From Alteromonas sp. ALT199 (GTDB lineage: Bacteria > Pseudomonadota > Gammaproteobacteria > Enterobacterales > Alteromonadaceae): a stretch of DNA of 58,192 nt. Position 1 is the stretch's first letter; every line of letters begins with the position of its first letter. This document shows, piece after piece, positions 15,828 through 23,589 of the stretch. The stretch is from NCBI RefSeq assembly GCF_018619335.1, contig NZ_JAHHDX010000003.1, positions 1-58,192 of the forward strand, written 5' to 3'. Made by a program: the position numbers and the translations under genes. A model generated the notes under the pieces. The model was not told where the DNA came from. It did not search any database and saw only the letters and a list, made by a program, of their open reading frames with translations.

Positions 15828-18698
15828 ATGTCAGGAAAACTGGCCCTTCGTACCCTCTTTATGACCATAGGCGTCATTGCAGTATCAGCGTGTCAGCACG
15901 TGCAGGAAGAACAGGCGAATAGCCAGTCAGATACTTCCACAACTACGTCGAATAGTGTTTCTATTCCTTACGAGAAATATACACTTAATAATGGACTGAC
16001 CGTCATTCTTCACGAAGATCATTCTGATCCGCTGGTTCACGTCGATGTAACTTATCATGTCGGTTCGGCACGAGAAGAAATTGGCAAATCTGGCTTTGCC
16101 CACTTTTTCGAACACATGATGTTTCAAGGTTCAAAACATGTTGCTGATGAACAGCATTTTAAAGTTATTACAGAATCTGGCGGAAACTTAAACGGGACGA
16201 CCAATACCGATCGCACTAATTATTTTGAAACAGTACCCGCTAATCAGTTAGAAAAAGTGCTATGGCTAGAATCAGACCGTATGGGGTATTTGTTAGAGGC
16301 TGTAGATCAAACAAAGTTTGAGAATCAAAGAGAGACGGTTAAAAACGAGCGAGCACAACGGGTAGACAACCAGCCTTATGGGCTGCGTTTTGAGCTTAAT
16401 GGCGAAGCACTTTATCCAGAAGGACATCCTTATTCGTGGTTGACTATTGGCTATGTAGAAGATTTAGATCGCGTCGATGTTAATGACTTAAAAGCGTTTT
16501 TTAAACGTTGGTATGGCCCTAATAATGCGGTACTTACTATTGGTGGCGATATCGATGTAGCTAAAACCAAAGCGTGGGTGAAAAAATACTTTGGTGAAAT
16601 ACCCGCTGGCCCGGTAGTACAAGAGCCTAAGCCCCAGCCGGTAACGTTAAACGAAACCCGTTATGTAACCCTTGAAGATAAGGTTCACCTTCCGCTTCTT
16701 CAAATAACCTATCCTACTGTATACGGCCGTCATGAAGATGAAGCTCCGCTTGATGTTTTAGCCGATATTTTAGGTGGTGGTAAAACCTCATTGTTTTATA
16801 AAAACTTAGTAAAAGAAGGCATGGCAGTGCAGGCCGTGGTGTCTCACCCATGCCGTGAACTTGCCTGTGAATTTCAGCTACTTGCCTTAGCTAACCCAGC
16901 AAAAATCACCTCGCTTTCAACACTTCAAAATGTGCTGAATGAAACTCTAAAAGAGTTCGAGGCTCGTGGCGTTACTGCCGATGATTTAGCTCGCACAAAA
17001 GGTAAAATTGAAGCACGTACGGTGTTTGGCTTACAAAGTGTATCAGGCAAGGTATCGGCGCTTGCCGCGAACGAAACCTTTTATCAAACGCCCGATTTAA
17101 TAGCCGAAGATATCGAGCGCTATAACGCGGTTACGGCAGAAGACATCATGCGCGTTTACAGCGAGTATATTAAAGATGCGAACAGCGTAGTGCTAAGTGT
17201 GGTACCAAAAGGGCAGGTACAACTTGCAGCGGCCGAGCAGACCTTTGAACGTCCGGTGAGAAACATTGAAATAGAATCGGTTGAAGGGACTGATGATGGG
17301 TCTTTTACCAGTGCGCCATCCAGCTTTGATCGAAGCGTAATGCCGAAAGCGGGTGATGCGCCGGTTGTTGAAGTTCCTGATTACTGGGAAGCTGAACTTG
17401 CTAACGGCATTGAAATACTTGGTGTAACAAGTACCGAAACACCAACAGTAACGCTAACGTTAGGTATGGATGGCGGTATGTTACTAGACCCTGATGGTAA
17501 AGCAGGTACGGCCTATCTCACGGCGTTACTTATGAATGAAACCACAAAGAATTACAGTAACGAAGCATTGGCCAGCGAACTTGCTAAACTGGGAAGTGCT
17601 ATCCGATTTAGTACTGCTGGTAGGTACTCTCAAGTCTATGTATCGACATTAACCAAGCATTTAGATGAAACCTTAGCGCTGCTAAAGGAAAAGTTGTTCA
17701 ACCCAGCGTTTACTCAAAAAGACTTCAACCGTATGAAAGAACGGGTTGTACAAGGCCTTCAGCAGCAAGCGAAAACGCCGTCTAGCCTCGCACGCCGCGC
17801 ACGTGACTTGGTCTTGTTTGGGGAAGATAATCGCGTGAGCTTACCAGATGAAGGTACACTGGAAACGGTGCAAAACATTACGTTAGAAGACGTTAAAGCG
17901 TTTTATGCCAACTATTACTCTCCTGATAGAGCGAGTATTGTTGCTGTTGGCAACTTGTCGAAAAAAACCATGGTGTCCACCTTAGACTTTATCGGTCAGT
18001 GGAAAGGTAAAACCTATGAGTTTGCTGATTACAGCGACTTCCCTAATTATGAAGAAAATCAGATTTTCTTGGTAGATAGCCCAGAAGCGGTGCAGTCAGT
18101 GGTGTACATGGTTGATAGAAGCCTACCATTTGATGCAACAGGCGATCACTTTAAGTCTCGCCTTATGAACTTCCCGTTAGGTGGGGCATTCAATAGTCGT
18201 ATAAATCTAAACCTGCGAGAAGATAAAGGGTTTACCTATGGTGCAAATAGCGGTTTCGTAGGCGGCAAAACACTTGGATGGTTTGAAGCAAGTACCGACC
18301 TAACAGCTGCTAATACAGGTGAAGGTATTGAGGAAATCTTAAAAGAGATTAATCGCTACCGCACTGATGGCGTGACTGAGGAAGAAATAGCCTTTATGCG
18401 CAATGCCTTTACGCTAAGCGATGCGTTAGAATTTGAAACGCCTGCTAGCAAGGCGCGCTTCCTAAGACAGCTACTTAGTTACGACTTGGAGAAAGGCTAT
18501 CGTGAAGAGCAGCTTGCTATTATCAACAATATTGATAAAGAAACGATGGATGCTTTGGCAATGCAATATTTGAATCTTGATAAGATGCAAATTATTGTAG
18601 TAGGCGATAAAGCTGAAATTTTGCCTCAGCTAAACGCGCTATCAATGCCAATTATCGAGTTATCAGTAGAGAGTAACACCCGAGAAGCGTTAAACTGA
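15828..18698 (+). CDS. M16 family zinc metallopeptidase, lipoprotein
   Basis: A two-module insulinase/pitrilysin-type protease. The N-terminal module carries the inverted zinc motif HFFEH (in FAHFFEHMMFQGS) and the downstream Glu about 77 residues later (FENQRETVKNER). The C-terminal module lacks HxxEH, as expected for the inactive half, and carries the family's substrate-holding motif region (LNLREDKGFTYGANSGF). The ATG at 15828 is chosen because AAAGGA precedes it; the protein then starts with a lipoprotein signal ending in the lipobox VSAC, so it should be anchored in the envelope and degrade peptides in the periplasm or at the surface. 956 residues, usual for tandem M16 proteins. Confidence 0.92.
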   Translation: MSGKLALRTLFMTIGVIAVSACQHVQEEQANSQSDTSTTTSNSVSIPYEKYTLNNGLTVILHEDHSDPLVHVDVTYHVGSAREEIGKSGFAHFFEHMMFQGSKHVADEQHFKVITESGGNLNGTTNTDRTNYFETVPANQLEKVLWLESDRMGYLLEAVDQTKFENQRETVKNERAQRVDNQPYGLRFELNGEALYPEGHPYSWLTIGYVEDLDRVDVNDLKAFFKRWYGPNNAVLTIGGDIDVAKTKAWVKKYFGEIPAGPVVQEPKPQPVTLNETRYVTLEDKVHLPLLQITYPTVYGRHEDEAPLDVLADILGGGKTSLFYKNLVKEGMAVQAVVSHPCRELACEFQLLALANPAKITSLSTLQNVLNETLKEFEARGVTADDLARTKGKIEARTVFGLQSVSGKVSALAANETFYQTPDLIAEDIERYNAVTAEDIMRVYSEYIKDANSVVLSVVPKGQVQLAAAEQTFERPVRNIEIESVEGTDDGSFTSAPSSFDRSVMPKAGDAPVVEVPDYWEAELANGIEILGVTSTETPTVTLTLGMDGGMLLDPDGKAGTAYLTALLMNETTKNYSNEALASELAKLGSAIRFSTAGRYSQVYVSTLTKHLDETLALLKEKLFNPAFTQKDFNRMKERVVQGLQQQAKTPSSLARRARDLVLFGEDNRVSLPDEGTLETVQNITLEDVKAFYANYYSPDRASIVAVGNLSKKTMVSTLDFIGQWKGKTYEFADYSDFPNYEENQIFLVDSPEAVQSVVYMVDRSLPFDATGDHFKSRLMNFPLGGAFNSRINLNLREDKGFTYGANSGFVGGKTLGWFEASTDLTAANTGEGIEEILKEINRYRTDGVTEEEIAFMRNAFTLSDALEFETPASKARFLRQLLSYDLEKGYREEQLAIINNIDKETMDALAMQYLNLDKMQIIVVGDKAEILPQLNALSMPIIELSVESNTREALN

Positions 18699-18725
18699 TA
18701 GATTGATTTTTGTTGAATTTACACT

Positions 18726-18750
18726 ATTGCCCCCCATAACAGGGGGCAGT
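18726..18750. terminator. GC-rich hairpin between the M16 gene and gshA
   Basis: ATTGCCCCC and GGGGGCAGT pair over about 9 bp (one G-U) around a 7-nt loop. There is no T tract on either strand, so it could mark the 3' end of the M16 transcript or sit as a stem in the gshA leader, whose TTG start is 23 nt downstream. Confidence 0.4.
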
Positions 18751-18772
18751 ATTGACATAACGGACCACAATT

Positions 18773-20371
18773 TTGACTGTAGACTCATCCCGTTTTGAAG
18801 CGCGTATCGCTGCGCTTAAGTCACCCGAGTTCCTAGCTGCGCTACAAGATATTAAGCGTGGAGTAGAGCGCGAAGCCCTTCGTATAAACCCAAACGGTAC
18901 GTTGGCGCAAACACCTCATCCTAAAACCTTGGGGTCTGCGCTAACTCACGATTCAATAACTACTGATTTTTCTGAATCACTGCTTGAGTTTATTACACCG
19001 CCAGAAAACAGTTCTGCCAAAACGATTTCTCAGTTAAAAGATATCCATAGGTTTGTTATTGATAATATCGGTGACGAGCAAATTTGGCCGCTGAGCATGC
19101 CGTGTTTTATCGAAGATGAAGCCGATATTCCTATTGCTTACTTTGGTGAGTCTAATGTAGGAAAAATGAAGCGTGTTTACCGCATAGGCCTTAAAAATCG
19201 TTACGGTAGTATGATGCAGGCTATTGCAGGGGTTCACTTTAACTTTTCCCTACCAGATAGTTTTTGGAAACTGTGGGCTGAGTTAAACGGTAAAGAATAT
19301 TCACAAGATCAGGTTTCAGCTGATTACTTTGGGTTAATTCGCAATTATCGCCGTCTTTGCTGGCTTATTCCTTATCTCTATGGCGCGTCTCCAGCACTTT
19401 GCGGTTCATTCTTAAAAGGTAAAAAGCATGCTTTGCCATTTGAGAAAGTGGGCAAAGGTACGGTTTATATGCCTCATGCTACATGCCTTCGAATGAGTGA
19501 TTTGGGCTATACGAGCGCTGAGCAATCATCACTAAAGATTTGCTACAACCAATTGGACAATTACGTGAAGTTGTTACGGGATGCCATGAGTACACCGTCT
19601 ACACGCTTTAGCCAGTTTGCTGCTGGGGATGAAGGTAATTATCAGCAGCTTAGCCGCAATATCATTCAAATTGAAAACGAGTTGTACTCGCCAATACGCC
19701 CTAAGCAGCCTACTGAGTCAATGGAAAAGCCAACAGACGCTTTGGTTCGACGGGGCATCAGTTATATCGAAGTTCGCGCGCTAGACGTTAATCCATTTTC
19801 CGCAGTGGGTATTTCACAGACCCAGTTCGATTTCTTAGATGTATTCTTAGTTGCTTGCTTACTCATGCCAAGCGCTGAGCTTGATGAAACTCAGCTTAAT
19901 GAAGCGAAAGAGAACATGAATCGAGTGGTACTAGAGGGGAGAAATCCTAATTTAGTGCTACAAAATAATGGGGTAGATATTACGTTACCCCAGTGGTGTA
20001 CCTCACTATTTGAGTCTTTTAAGCAAGCCGCTGAATTACTGGATATGGCTAACGATACTTCTCGCTACAGCGAAGCGGTAAAAACTGAGTTTGCCAAAGT
20101 ACAAAACCCAGAGTTAACGCCTTCGGGCAAGTTACTTTCTATGCTTTTAGAGAGTGACAAAGACAATGGCGTTCTAGGGTTAGAACTTGCACAGGCTTAT
20201 CAAGCTGAGATGAAGTCTTTTAAATATTCGGATACCGATGCAGCAGGATTTACTGCGCAAGCTGAAGTATCGCTTGCTGCTCAAAAAGAAATAGAAGCGG
20301 CTGATGAGAAAGACTTCGATACATTCATTCGTGATTATTTCGCTGAGGCCCCGGCAAAAAAAAATGCCTGA
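18773..20371 (+). CDS. gshA: Glutamate-cysteine ligase
   Basis: First step of glutathione synthesis: ATP-dependent joining of the gamma-carboxyl of glutamate to cysteine. The protein shows the gammaproteobacterial type-1 GshA pattern: RGVEREALRI and THDSITTDFSESLLEFITPP near the N-terminus, then AGVHFNFSLPDSFW and ISYIEVRALDVNPFSAVGI. The length of 532 residues matches E. coli (518). The start is a TTG preceded by a weak ACGGA; no nearby in-frame ATG or GTG gives as complete an N-terminus. The TGA stop sits inside a hairpin whose T tract faces the other strand. Confidence 0.95.
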   Translation: MTVDSSRFEARIAALKSPEFLAALQDIKRGVEREALRINPNGTLAQTPHPKTLGSALTHDSITTDFSESLLEFITPPENSSAKTISQLKDIHRFVIDNIGDEQIWPLSMPCFIEDEADIPIAYFGESNVGKMKRVYRIGLKNRYGSMMQAIAGVHFNFSLPDSFWKLWAELNGKEYSQDQVSADYFGLIRNYRRLCWLIPYLYGASPALCGSFLKGKKHALPFEKVGKGTVYMPHATCLRMSDLGYTSAEQSSLKICYNQLDNYVKLLRDAMSTPSTRFSQFAAGDEGNYQQLSRNIIQIENELYSPIRPKQPTESMEKPTDALVRRGISYIEVRALDVNPFSAVGISQTQFDFLDVFLVACLLMPSAELDETQLNEAKENMNRVVLEGRNPNLVLQNNGVDITLPQWCTSLFESFKQAAELLDMANDTSRYSEAVKTEFAKVQNPELTPSGKLLSMLLESDKDNGVLGLELAQAYQAEMKSFKYSDTDAAGFTAQAEVSLAAQKEIEAADEKDFDTFIRDYFAEAPAKKNA

Positions 20372-20386
20372 CATAGGTCAGGCATT
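20356..20386 (-). terminator. Minus-strand-oriented intrinsic terminator overlapping the gshA stop
   Basis: AATGCCTGAC (20363-20372) and GTCAGGCATT (20377-20386) form a perfect 10-bp stem with a 4-nt loop. A run of A precedes the stem on the plus strand, so on the minus strand the stem is followed by a T tract: a proper intrinsic terminator for leftward transcription. On the plus strand AAAGGG follows, so it would be weak for gshA. No minus-strand gene is evident just to the right. Confidence 0.6.
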
Positions 20387-20438
20387 AAAGGGTTCCAGGG
20401 AAACACACATTTTACTAGAACAATAGTTAAGACAAGTT

Positions 20439-21077
20439 ATGAACCAAAAGTTCAAAAAACTGGTTGTTTTTTTATCAACGCTCATCGTTCTTTTTCCACT
20501 GTTTATCGCTGGATGTGCAACTACGCCTCCTAAAGACATCAGTAATTTGTGCGAAATATTCTACGAAAAGGATGATTGGTATGATGCAGCTGCTGATGCA
20601 AGAGACAAGTGGGGCGTGCCGATACATGTTCCGATGGCAATGATGTATCAGGAAAGCTCTTTCCGTCACGATGCGCTACCGCCTCGCGATTATGTTTTCT
20701 TCGGGCTCGTACCTTGGGGGCGCGTAAGTTCGGCTTATGGTTATTCCCAAGCAAAAACACCGACATGGGCGGACTATATGCGCGAGACCGATAATAGCGG
20801 CGCGGATAGGGATGACTTTGAGGATGCTATCGATTTTATGGGTTGGTTTATCTATAAGTCGCAAAAAGTGAATGGTATTTCTAAATGGGACGCCTACGCG
20901 CAATACCTAAACTATCACGAAGGTTGGGGGGGCTATAAACGCAGAAGCTATGATAGAAAACCTTGGCTCAAGAAAGTGGCGTCAAAAGTAAAAGCCCGCT
21001 CATTGCGTTACGCTACACAGCTTAAAACCTGCGAAGAGGACCTTCAGAAAGGTTGGTTTATGAAGCTTTTTAGTTAG
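20439..21077 (+). CDS. Lipoprotein with lysozyme/SLT-like fold (putative transglycosylase)
   Basis: The N-terminus is a lipoprotein signal with lipobox IAGC (about residue 26). The motif MYQESSFRHDA has the Glu-Ser-Ser-Phe signature of the catalytic region of soluble lytic transglycosylases, and GYSQAKTPTWADY and YLNYHEGWGGYKRR correspond to later parts of that fold. It probably cleaves or binds peptidoglycan at the inner face of the outer membrane. At 212 residues it is a single-domain member. It starts 68 nt after gshA and ends before a terminator at 21112-21136. Confidence 0.78.
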   Translation: MNQKFKKLVVFLSTLIVLFPLFIAGCATTPPKDISNLCEIFYEKDDWYDAAADARDKWGVPIHVPMAMMYQESSFRHDALPPRDYVFFGLVPWGRVSSAYGYSQAKTPTWADYMRETDNSGADRDDFEDAIDFMGWFIYKSQKVNGISKWDAYAQYLNYHEGWGGYKRRSYDRKPWLKKVASKVKARSLRYATQLKTCEEDLQKGWFMKLFS

Positions 21078-21111
21078 ACTGAAATTGGAAAACTTTTACA
21101 AAGAAAGTAAG

Positions 21112-21136
21112 ACGCGGCTTTAAGGTCGCGTTTTTT
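21112..21136 (+). terminator. Intrinsic terminator of the SLT-like lipoprotein gene
   Basis: Stem ACGCG/CGCGT with a 10-nt partly paired loop followed by TTTTTT, 35 nt beyond the stop codon at 21077. Confidence 0.75.
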
Positions 21137-21171
21137 ATGTCATGCAAAAATTAACAGCAAGTCCGGAAAAG

Positions 21172-21250
21172 AAAAAAATGAGGGATAGACGGGCGTCTAT
21201 CCCTCAGCGACGCTAAGCCAAGACCGTTTTTTACCCAACGTCGAACAGGC
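21172..21250 (-). ncRNA. Candidate Fur-repressed small RNA (about 75-80 nt)
   Basis: Reading leftwards on the minus strand there is, in order, a -35-like TTGCAA (21285-21280), a Fur-box-like sequence filling the 17-nt spacer, a weak -10-like TAATTT (21262-21257), about 45 nt without an open frame, and a strong intrinsic terminator (12-bp perfect stem at 21180-21205, then ATTTTTTT). The RNA would start near 21250 and end near 21173. Inside it CGACG and CGTCG can pair around a G- and A-rich loop (GGGTAAAAAACGG) that could be an mRNA- or Hfq-binding site. Size and promoter design resemble RyhB/PrrF-type iron-sparing sRNAs, but I cannot match the RyhB core sequence. No coding gene explains this leftward unit. 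Confidence 0.5.
21174..21205 (-). terminator. Strong minus-strand intrinsic terminator
   Basis: GAGGGATAGACG and CGTCTATCCCTC (21180-21205) form a perfect 12-bp stem with a 2-nt nominal loop. On the minus strand it is followed by A and seven T. It is oriented away from the nearby plus-strand genes, which is the main reason to suspect a leftward transcript here. Confidence 0.8.
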
Positions 21251-21264
21251 ATTTATAAATTAAT

Positions 21265-21283
21265 GTAAATGATAATGATTTGC
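21265..21283. promoter_or_regulatory. Fur-box-like sequence
   Basis: GTAAATGATAATGATTTGC matches the 19-bp Fur consensus at 14 of 19 positions by eye. It lies between the candidate minus-strand -35 and -10 elements of the small RNA, and about 142 nt upstream of the plus-strand gene at 21425, so it could govern either. Confidence 0.6.
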
Positions 21284-21424
21284 AATAACTTTTTGGGGTT
21301 ATTTTCACTTTCTTTCAATATCGACGTTTTCTTTGTTAGTTTTCAGGCGTAATTTCAATTACTGCTTTATACTTTAAAGCTAACGAGTAATGTTGAATTA
21401 CGTAAAAAATAGCGACAAATATTT

Positions 21425-21883
21425 ATGGGAAATGAAAAGTTTAGCGCACATGGCGATGTGAAAGCTCAGTTCGTCCAAGAGAGGCGAATGTTGATCATCG
21501 ATCTTAGCGGCCCTTTCAACTTAGAGTTCATCCGAAAATACCAACGCGTAGTTGGCGCTGAAAGAAGAAATATTAATGTCCCTTGTTGGGCAAGCCTAGT
21601 AAATGTTTACGGCTTAGCGCTAGCGCCCATGGAAGCTACGGTAGATGCACAGTTGATAGTAGATGAAGCCGTAGAATCTGGACTTGTCGCCACCGCAGTA
21701 ATACTTCATGAATCAGAAGGGATCGCACTACAGCAAAAATTTTGGTCTAAAATTTACGAAGCAACCACACTACCTTTCCAGTTTTTTAGCGAAACATCAG
21801 AAGCTTCAGAGTGGTTGAGCGAAAAGATTGCATCCAGTATGCGCGCGAAAGGTGTCTATCAGAACAGCAATATTAATAGGTAA
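21425..21883 (+). CDS. Hypothetical cytoplasmic protein, possible STAS/SpoIIAA-like fold
   Basis: I do not recognise a named family. The 152-residue protein has no signal peptide or membrane helix. Its pattern (a strand FVQERRMLIIDLSGPFN, a helix, WASLVNVYGLALAP, a helix ATVDAQLIVDEAVESG, a strand ATAVILHES, then FQFFSETSEASEWLSEKI) suggests an alternating alpha/beta fold like the SpoIIAA-like or STAS-like proteins. The gene at 22019 encodes a protein of similar size and layout, with little identity. A Fur-box-like site lies about 140 nt upstream. The ATG at 21425 has no strong ribosome-binding site. Function unknown. Confidence 0.65.
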   Translation: MGNEKFSAHGDVKAQFVQERRMLIIDLSGPFNLEFIRKYQRVVGAERRNINVPCWASLVNVYGLALAPMEATVDAQLIVDEAVESGLVATAVILHESEGIALQQKFWSKIYEATTLPFQFFSETSEASEWLSEKIASSMRAKGVYQNSNINR

Positions 21884-22018
21884 GGGATTCAAGGTAATCA
21901 CCCTTAGAATTGCTTCGTCTTCTTTGTTTCTCTTTTTACAATCATATCTATGCTATTAAATGATCTAAGCATAACAACACTTCTTATCAATTCTATAAAG
22001 GCATAACAGGAGGTAGCC

Positions 22019-22438
22019 ATGGTAGGAAGTCAACATCAGTATCGATTTTTCAACGTTAATGACGTGCTATTTGATATCCCGAGCAACGTATATGACGATA
22101 GAACAGTAGACGACTGGTTTTCAGCCATTGTTAAAGAGGGGAGAAAGCGAGAACATTGGGTAATATTCTCTATTCCAGATAAAAGCCTAACTGTCACCCA
22201 TACAGCAGCAAAACAACTCTGTAGTCGATTACCATATTTAAAATCTTACGGTTGCCTTGGCTTTTTGCTTTTAGCGACCCACACTAACGCAAAGATTTTT
22301 CAACACAGTTTGAAGGCTACGCCTTCTAACTTTGATGTGAAAGTAAGTGAGTCGATGGAAACACTCTGTAGATCTGCGGAATTTATGTTAGGAAGTGAAA
22401 ACGAACTCAATATCTTTAATCGGTTTGGTTCGGGGTAG
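22019..22438 (+). CDS. Hypothetical cytoplasmic protein, similar layout to the preceding gene
   Basis: A 139-residue soluble protein with a strong AGGAGG ribosome-binding site 5 nt before the ATG. It contains YRFFNVNDVLFDIP, WVIFSIPDKSLTVTHTAAKQL, GCLGFLLLATHTNAKIF and a C-terminal SESMETLCRSAEFML. The order of elements (strand, helix, Trp-led strand, helix, strand, helix with Ser-Glu-x-x-Glu) parallels the protein at 21425, so the two may be diverged paralogues. No known family recognised. Separate transcription is likely, since 135 nt of AT-rich sequence separates them. Confidence 0.65.
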   Translation: MVGSQHQYRFFNVNDVLFDIPSNVYDDRTVDDWFSAIVKEGRKREHWVIFSIPDKSLTVTHTAAKQLCSRLPYLKSYGCLGFLLLATHTNAKIFQHSLKATPSNFDVKVSESMETLCRSAEFMLGSENELNIFNRFGSG

Positions 22439-22521
22439 CATCAAACGAACTCGTGTATTTTTACTTTGCCAGCGATAGTTATCTATGCGGATTGGTACAC
22501 AGTTTAAATAGCAGCCTTGGT

Positions 22522-22585
22522 TTGACCTAGATCAAGTAAGCTAGCCGCAGCCATCAGGCTAATTTTTACTATTGATCCAGATCAT
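22522..22585 (+). promoter_or_regulatory. Two FNR-box-like sites and promoter for the 41-residue membrane protein
   Basis: TTGACCTAGATCAA (22522-22535) and TTGATCCAGATCAT (22572-22585) each match the FNR consensus TTGAT-N4-ATCAA at 9 of 10 defined positions. A -10-like TATTAT lies at 22608-22613. If transcription starts near 22620, the centre of the second site is at about -41.5, the standard class II activation position. Crp sites are related but have a different core (TGTGA). Confidence 0.6.
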
Positions 22586-22639
22586 AATCTTCAAGCCAAG
22601 TCTTCTCTATTATTCACTTAGTTAAAGAGGAGACTTATT

Positions 22640-22765
22640 ATGATGTGGACTATGATGAAAGACCCAGTGGTGTGGGGCTCACTATTAGGTATAGGCATTA
22701 TTGTTGCGATGATGATGTACTACACCTATTTATTTATGCACAACAGTGCAGACGAAGACAAATAA
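22640..22765 (+). CDS. Single-helix small membrane protein, DUF3149-like (41 aa)
   Basis: An open frame of 41 codons with a strong GAGGAG ribosome-binding site. It encodes a short N-terminus (MMWTMMKDPVVWGS), one hydrophobic helix (LLGIGIIVAMMMYYTYLFM) and an acidic tail (HNSADEDK). The D-P-V start before a single helix recalls the DUF3149 family of short bacterial membrane proteins, whose function is unknown. The upstream FNR-like boxes suggest it is made when oxygen is low, so a role as a small subunit or regulator of a respiratory complex is a reasonable guess, not a demonstrated one. It is convergent with smrB, 21 nt away. Confidence 0.7.
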   Translation: MMWTMMKDPVVWGSLLGIGIIVAMMMYYTYLFMHNSADEDK

Positions 22766-22786
22766 GCCGCATTACGTAGCCTTGCC

Positions 22787-23437
22787 CTAACGTTTGTCGT
22801 TTTGAAGCGGTATATCAATAAGCACCAGTAATGCAGCTTGCCCGCCGTATTCGAGAGGGGCTTGATGGAAAGCACGTACGTGTGGGTGCTGAACTAAGTA
22901 ATGGGGCAGGGCAGCTTTTAACACGCCTTGCCCAAAACCGTGCATGACGCAAACACAGTCAATCATTTCTTTTCTAGCCGTGTGAATAAGCGCTGCAAGC
23001 TCTGCTTTTGCCATTTCTCGAGTTAACCCGTGCAAATCCAGTGTCATTTCTGGCGAGTAGTCACCGCGACGTAACTGTTTCACAATATGCGTAGACTCAC
23101 CTTCTTGGCAAAAGCGCATAGGGCCTTCTTGAGGTAGTGCCGCTTGATACATGTCAGAAAAATTGAAACTAGCTGCAAGTTGCCTGCTGTGTTTTAGGTG
23201 TTTGCCTTTTATTTGCTGTGACTTCTTAAATAACTCAACCTGTTTATCAGGCTCTACTTTATCTTGTGACATAGGCTTGACGCCCTGCATTACATCAGCA
23301 AACGAAAAGGTCTCTTCTTCAGCGCTTGATGACGTATTGTGCTTATTAGCGCCCGCTAGCCCAGCTCGCCCCGCAGGTCGCTTTGGCTCAGCCAGTTGCT
23401 TTTTTAATGCTTTGAGTTCTTTTTTAAAGGTTTTCAT
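22787..23437 (-). CDS. smrB: Smr-domain endonuclease, ribosome rescue factor SmrB
   Basis: The C-terminal Smr domain (about residues 125-210) shows the hallmark LDLHGLT motif and MHGFGQGVLKAAL (H-G-x-G-x-G). In E. coli SmrB (YfcN) cleaves mRNA at collided ribosomes. The N-terminal part is basic and low-complexity (KELKALKKQLAEPKRPAGRAG), as in other SmrB proteins, and would touch the ribosome. The gene is divergent from prmB, the same arrangement as E. coli yfcN/prmB, which supports the assignment. Length 216 residues (E. coli 183). Confidence 0.9.
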   Translation of the reverse strand: MKTFKKELKALKKQLAEPKRPAGRAGLAGANKHNTSSSAEEETFSFADVMQGVKPMSQDKVEPDKQVELFKKSQQIKGKHLKHSRQLAASFNFSDMYQAALPQEGPMRFCQEGESTHIVKQLRRGDYSPEMTLDLHGLTREMAKAELAALIHTARKEMIDCVCVMHGFGQGVLKAALPHYLVQHPHVRAFHQAPLEYGGQAALLVLIDIPLQNDKR

Positions 23438-23589
23438 TAAATATAGCTTTGGTAAATAAACACAAGTTCAATAATTCAAAACGCCTAAATTATAACGAAT
23501 AGAAAGATTCGGTACGTAGTTAATTATGTGAATCGGTATGAAGTTTGGGTATGATACCAGCTTTGAAATTTTTGATGTACCCAAACGCC

